A stretch of 64,000 nt of DNA from the NCBI GenBank assembly GCA_017428155.1, contig JAFRRJ010000067.1, positions 1-64,000 of the forward strand, written 5' to 3'. Each line of letters starts with the position of its first letter. The first letter of the stretch is position 1. The position numbers and the translations under genes are program-made. Below the pieces are notes generated by a model. The model was not told the DNA's origin. It made no database searches and was given only the letters and a program-made list of their open reading frames with translations. Shown piece by piece: positions 61,671 to 64,000 of this stretch. Source of the stretch: Clostridiales bacterium. Lineage in GTDB: Bacteria; Bacillota; Clostridia; Saccharofermentanales; Saccharofermentanaceae.

Positions 61671-61733
61671 TTATTCAGTGCTGACGTGGAAGTGATCTTC
61701 GCGTGTTTGCTGAAGTGATTTTTTGCAATCTCT

Positions 61734-61768
61734 AAAAGACCGGGCTCAGATGTGCAGCCCGGTCTTTT
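61734..61768. terminator. Strong bidirectional terminator
   Basis: AAAAGACCGGGCT (61734-61746) and AGCCCGGTCTTTT (61756-61768) form a perfect 13-bp stem between convergent genes, with T/A tails on both sides. Confidence 0.9.
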
Positions 61769-61853
61769 AAATATTGTTAGGTTATGAGGCGGATGATGTT
61801 TTCGAGCTCATATAAAACCTCCTGTGGAAGTCCTTAAATGCCTGATCCTGACT

Positions 61854-63032
61854 TTACATTGAAGCGCGGAAGATGTTCAGCATGTCTTCCTCATTAAGGA
61901 GCTTTGCAGAACCCATGGCGCCGCCGACGCCGACTGCGCACTTGTGTGCCATGACAACGAGATCTTCCTCGGTAGCGTTAACGCCGAGTTCTCTTAAGTT
62001 GGTAGGCATATTGATCGATCTGTAGAAATCCTCCATTGCCTCGATGCCCTTAAGAGCGATCTCTTCGTCTGTGCCTTCATCTTCAACGTCCATGACGTTA
62101 AGCGCAAACCTCTTGAAGCGGGGGAGGCATTCCTTGTAAACATAGCGTGCCCAGCTGCCCCAGATAGCAGCAAGTCCGGCGCCGTGAGCAACATCATAAA
62201 GACCGCCGAGCTCGTGCTCGAGCTTATGAGTCATCCAGTCTCCGCCGTCGTTGCCGCAGCCTGTAAGACCGTTGTGTGCAAGGCTTCCTGCCCACATGAC
62301 CTCGGCACGTGCATCATAGTTCTTGGGATCGTCTCTCAGGATGACCGCATTCGTCTTAACAGTGCGCAGCAGTCCTTCTGCAAGCGCATCCGTGATCTCC
62401 ATATTGCCGCCGTTTGTGAAATATCTTTCCATCGTATGCATCATGATGTCTGTGCATCCGCAGGCTGTCTGATAGTCGGGCAGCGTCATCGTGAGCTCGG
62501 GGTTCATGATCGCAAATCTCGGACGTCCATAATCGCTGCTGTAGCCGCGCTTAACAAGACCTTCCTCCTTGGTGATAACGGAAGAATCGCTCATCTCGCT
62601 TCCTGTAGCTGCGATCGTGAGGATAACGCCCAAAGGAAGGCAGCCTGTTACTTTGCGCTTATAGTCATAGAAATCCCAGACATCTCCGTCGTTTGCTACA
62701 CCGTATCCGATGGCCTTTGCCGAATCGATAGCGCTTCCGCCGCCCACTGCAAGGAGAAAATCCACGCCCTCTTTCTTACAGAGTTCTATGCCCTCGTAAA
62801 CGAGTCCCAGACGCGGATTCGGAACTGCGCCGCCGAGTGTGATGTAATTTATTCCTGCCTCATCGAGCGTTTTGGTAACACGTTCGAGGAGACCTGATCT
62901 GACGACGCTTCCGCCGCCGTAATGAACGAGCACCTTCGTACCGCCAAACTCCTTGATGAGTTCTGCGACCTTGCTCTCTGTGTTCTTTCCGAAAACAACC
63001 TTGGTAGGGGTGTAGTATTTAAAATCGAACAT
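61854..63032 (-). CDS. Iron-containing alcohol dehydrogenase (BdhA-like)
   Basis: A 392-residue group III alcohol dehydrogenase. KVVFGKNTESKVAELIKEFG is the standard start, LAVGGGSAIDSAKAIGYGV the NAD(P) site, LTIAATGSEMSDSSVI and LEHELGGLYDVAHGAGLAAI carry metal ligands (H-E, H-G-x-G-L). It probably reduces butyraldehyde or another aldehyde with NAD(P)H in fermentation. The start has AAGGAG 9-10 bp upstream. Confidence 0.95.
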   Translation of the reverse strand: MFDFKYYTPTKVVFGKNTESKVAELIKEFGGTKVLVHYGGGSVVRSGLLERVTKTLDEAGINYITLGGAVPNPRLGLVYEGIELCKKEGVDFLLAVGGGSAIDSAKAIGYGVANDGDVWDFYDYKRKVTGCLPLGVILTIAATGSEMSDSSVITKEEGLVKRGYSSDYGRPRFAIMNPELTMTLPDYQTACGCTDIMMHTMERYFTNGGNMEITDALAEGLLRTVKTNAVILRDDPKNYDARAEVMWAGSLAHNGLTGCGNDGGDWMTHKLEHELGGLYDVAHGAGLAAIWGSWARYVYKECLPRFKRFALNVMDVEDEGTDEEIALKGIEAMEDFYRSINMPTNLRELGVNATEEDLVVMAHKCAVGVGGAMGSAKLLNEEDMLNIFRASM

Positions 63033-63289
63033 GTTGATACGCTCCTTATCACAAATGATATAAATATTTATAGCATAGCGGTAGGTTTATTGCTTTCAAT
63101 TTTTTCTCGGGCGGGTATCATTTTTTGATTTGGAGGCCCGGGCGCGGCGGTTTTGCGTTGTGGCTGTGAAACCCTTGCGGTTGTTGGAGTGTAACAGTGT
63201 TACACAGGGTGTTTTTGCCTTTTTGCGTTCGCGAAAAATGAATCTGCGGGGTGGACCTGTGATTTGTTTACCGCGCGGTATTAAAATTG

Positions 63290-63325
63290 GACACGTTTTG
63301 TAACAGTAGCGTGTCCAAATTTTGC
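63290..63325. repeat. Third copy of the GGACACGTTTTGTAACA hairpin
   Basis: TTGGACACG (about 63291-63299) pairs with CGTGTCCAA, enclosing TTTTGTAACAGTAG. The left half is identical to the core of the 110-bp repeats at 43683 and 43945; here the stem is perfect. Confidence 0.65.
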
Positions 63326-63342
63326 ATTGGCTGCGGAAGGGG

Positions 63343-63486
63343 GATTTTTCGAGTGCGCCGGAAGATAGTTTTTCGAGAATGCGGGAAGAAAGTTTTTCGA
63401 GTGCGCCGGAAGAAAGTTTTTCGAGAATGCCGGAAGAAAGTTTTTCGAGTGCGCCGGAAGAAAGTTTTTCGAGTGCGCCGGAAGAT
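63343..63486. repeat. Six 24-bp tandem repeats
   Basis: Six units of AGTTTTTCGAGTGCGCCGG-type sequence alternate between a GTGCGCCGG and an AATGC(C/G)GG form in the order A-B-A-B-A-A. As 24 is divisible by 3 the frames stay open on both strands, which produces false Arg- or Ser-rich proteins. Apart from this, the hairpin and the TetR promoter, nothing is seen in 63033-63573. Confidence 0.85.
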
Positions 63487-63507
63487 CAGAAGACGGGGCT
63501 TCCCGGA

Positions 63508-63556
63508 TTGACAGTCTAACGATCGTTAGATATACTTCCTCTAACAATTGTTAGAG
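63508..63556 (+). promoter_or_regulatory. TetR promoter with two palindromic operators
   Basis: TTGACA (63508-63513) and TATACT (63531-63536) are 17 bp apart. The spacer is filled by the perfect palindrome TCTAACGATCGTTAGA (63515-63530), and CTCTAACAATTGTTAGAG (63539-63556) follows the -10. The layout is the same as at 37741-37789, with a different operator sequence. Confidence 0.85.
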
Positions 63557-63573
63557 AGGGCTTTATCAGGCTT

Positions 63574-64000
63574 ATGACTACTAAAGAAAAGATCATGGAT
63601 GTTGCGCTTCATATGTTCTCCGAAAGGGGCTATGAGGCTGTGTCGATAAGGGATATCTGCGGTGAGGTCGGTATCAAGGAGAGCACGCTCTATTACCATT
63701 TCAAGAATAAAAAGGACATTCTCGATTCGCTGACCGCGAAGTTCAGGGAGCACATTAACGGTCTTCTTTGCGATGTCGATGAGATCCTGGATGAGCCTTT
63801 AACTGATGCTGAGGACTTTATCGGCACGAAGATGATGGATAAATACATGGTGGAGAGTTATCTTTTCGAGCCGTTCTGCAACCTGATGATAAGGCTCATG
63901 ATGATCGAGCAGTTCCATAACGAGGAGATCCGGGAGCTTTATGAGAAGACAATGTTCACGGATCCTTACGAGATCCAGATGGGCATATTTATGAGGCTTG
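63574..64000 (+). CDS. TetR/AcrR family regulator, cut by the window end
   Basis: The ATG at 63574 starts TTKEKIMDVALHMFSERGYE, then DICGEVGIKESTLYYHFKNK, the TetR HTH. The ligand domain follows (DEILDEPLTDAEDFIGTKMM) and is open to the last base, so at least 142 residues are present. Two operators in its own promoter suggest autorepression. A downstream target would be outside the window. Confidence 0.9.
   Translation, partial: MTTKEKIMDVALHMFSERGYEAVSIRDICGEVGIKESTLYYHFKNKKDILDSLTAKFREHINGLLCDVDEILDEPLTDAEDFIGTKMMDKYMVESYLFEPFCNLMIRLMMIEQFHNEEIRELYEKTMFTDPYEIQMGIFMRL

Noticed and set aside
63281..63547. Repeat-containing proteins on both strands (Arg-, Ser- or His/Asn-rich)
   Set aside because: 24-bp units keep every frame open; no start signals and no matching composition.

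Overview
The window looks like a chromosomal segment of an anaerobic, low-to-mid GC Firmicute of the class Clostridia, perhaps a gut or rumen relative of Ruminococcus or Saccharofermentans. The taxonomic guess rests on gene families (MurT/GatD, DUF6465, TfoX-like, DUF6273, iron-dependent alcohol dehydrogenase, Thr/Pro linkers in surface proteins), on Shine-Dalgarno starts of the AAGGAG/GGAGG type, and on Gram-positive style terminators. No rRNA, tRNA, CRISPR array, prophage structural gene or complete insertion sequence was seen.

Layout. 0-0.6 kb: a type I toxin-antitoxin-like unit whose antisense RNA promoter is duplicated. 0.6-9.2 kb: small accessory genes (PH domain, TPR plus DUF2971, three short membrane proteins, a histone-like DUF6465 protein, DUF2262, AlkZ-related protein, esterase). 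9.2-12.2 kb, minus strand: a Phd-like antitoxin with an overlapping partner, then a YolD-like protein and a Y-family DNA polymerase behind a LexA box. 12.5-23.1 kb: an Imm53 gene, a 3198-residue secreted Rhs/YD-repeat polymorphic toxin with carbohydrate-binding-like and lectin-like modules, and its probable immunity gene. 23-34 kb: mixed housekeeping and accessory genes (phosphoesterase, GNATs, lipoproteins, TfoX, CAT-like, CorA, HTH plus DUF2975, acyltransferase). 34.1-35.5 kb: a PD-(D/E)XK-like gene bracketed by oppositely oriented hairpin elements. 35.5-37.8 kb: a TetR operon with two flavoproteins. 37.8-42.2 kb: an HD-GYP remnant, a methyltransferase, a GNAT, and a radical SAM/SPASM enzyme beside a repeat-containing candidate RiPP precursor. 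42.2-43.6 kb: a queuosine salvage pair under a probable preQ1 riboswitch. 44-51 kb: MATE, AraC, DUF362 and a beta-propeller/HD-GYP sensor. 51.4-55 kb: pheA with a Phe-rich leader-peptide attenuator, then murT and a GatD-like gene. 55-63 kb: zinc-ribbon and TPM proteins, a glycosyltransferase, HD and NUDIX hydrolases, an MFS exporter with its own leader-peptide attenuator, a membrane protein and an alcohol dehydrogenase. The window ends inside a second TetR gene.

How it works together. The main functional themes are competition (Rhs toxin, immunity genes, TA-like pairs), metabolite- or ribosome-sensed attenuation (preQ1, Phe, an exporter leader), cell-wall amidation, DNA damage response, and TetR repression. 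Both TetR promoters share one design: a palindrome fills the 17-bp spacer and a second palindrome follows.

The strongest candidates for new biology are: the nuclease-like gene between inverted hairpin elements; a GatD homologue lacking the expected glutaminase Cys and His; the radical SAM and repeat-peptide pair; two leader-peptide attenuators too short for ordinary gene calling; the Phd-like/LYRAV-type overlapping pair with a palindromic operator; and a nested-palindrome repeat family shared by two intergenic regions. All identifications are by eye from the sequence; no database search was run.
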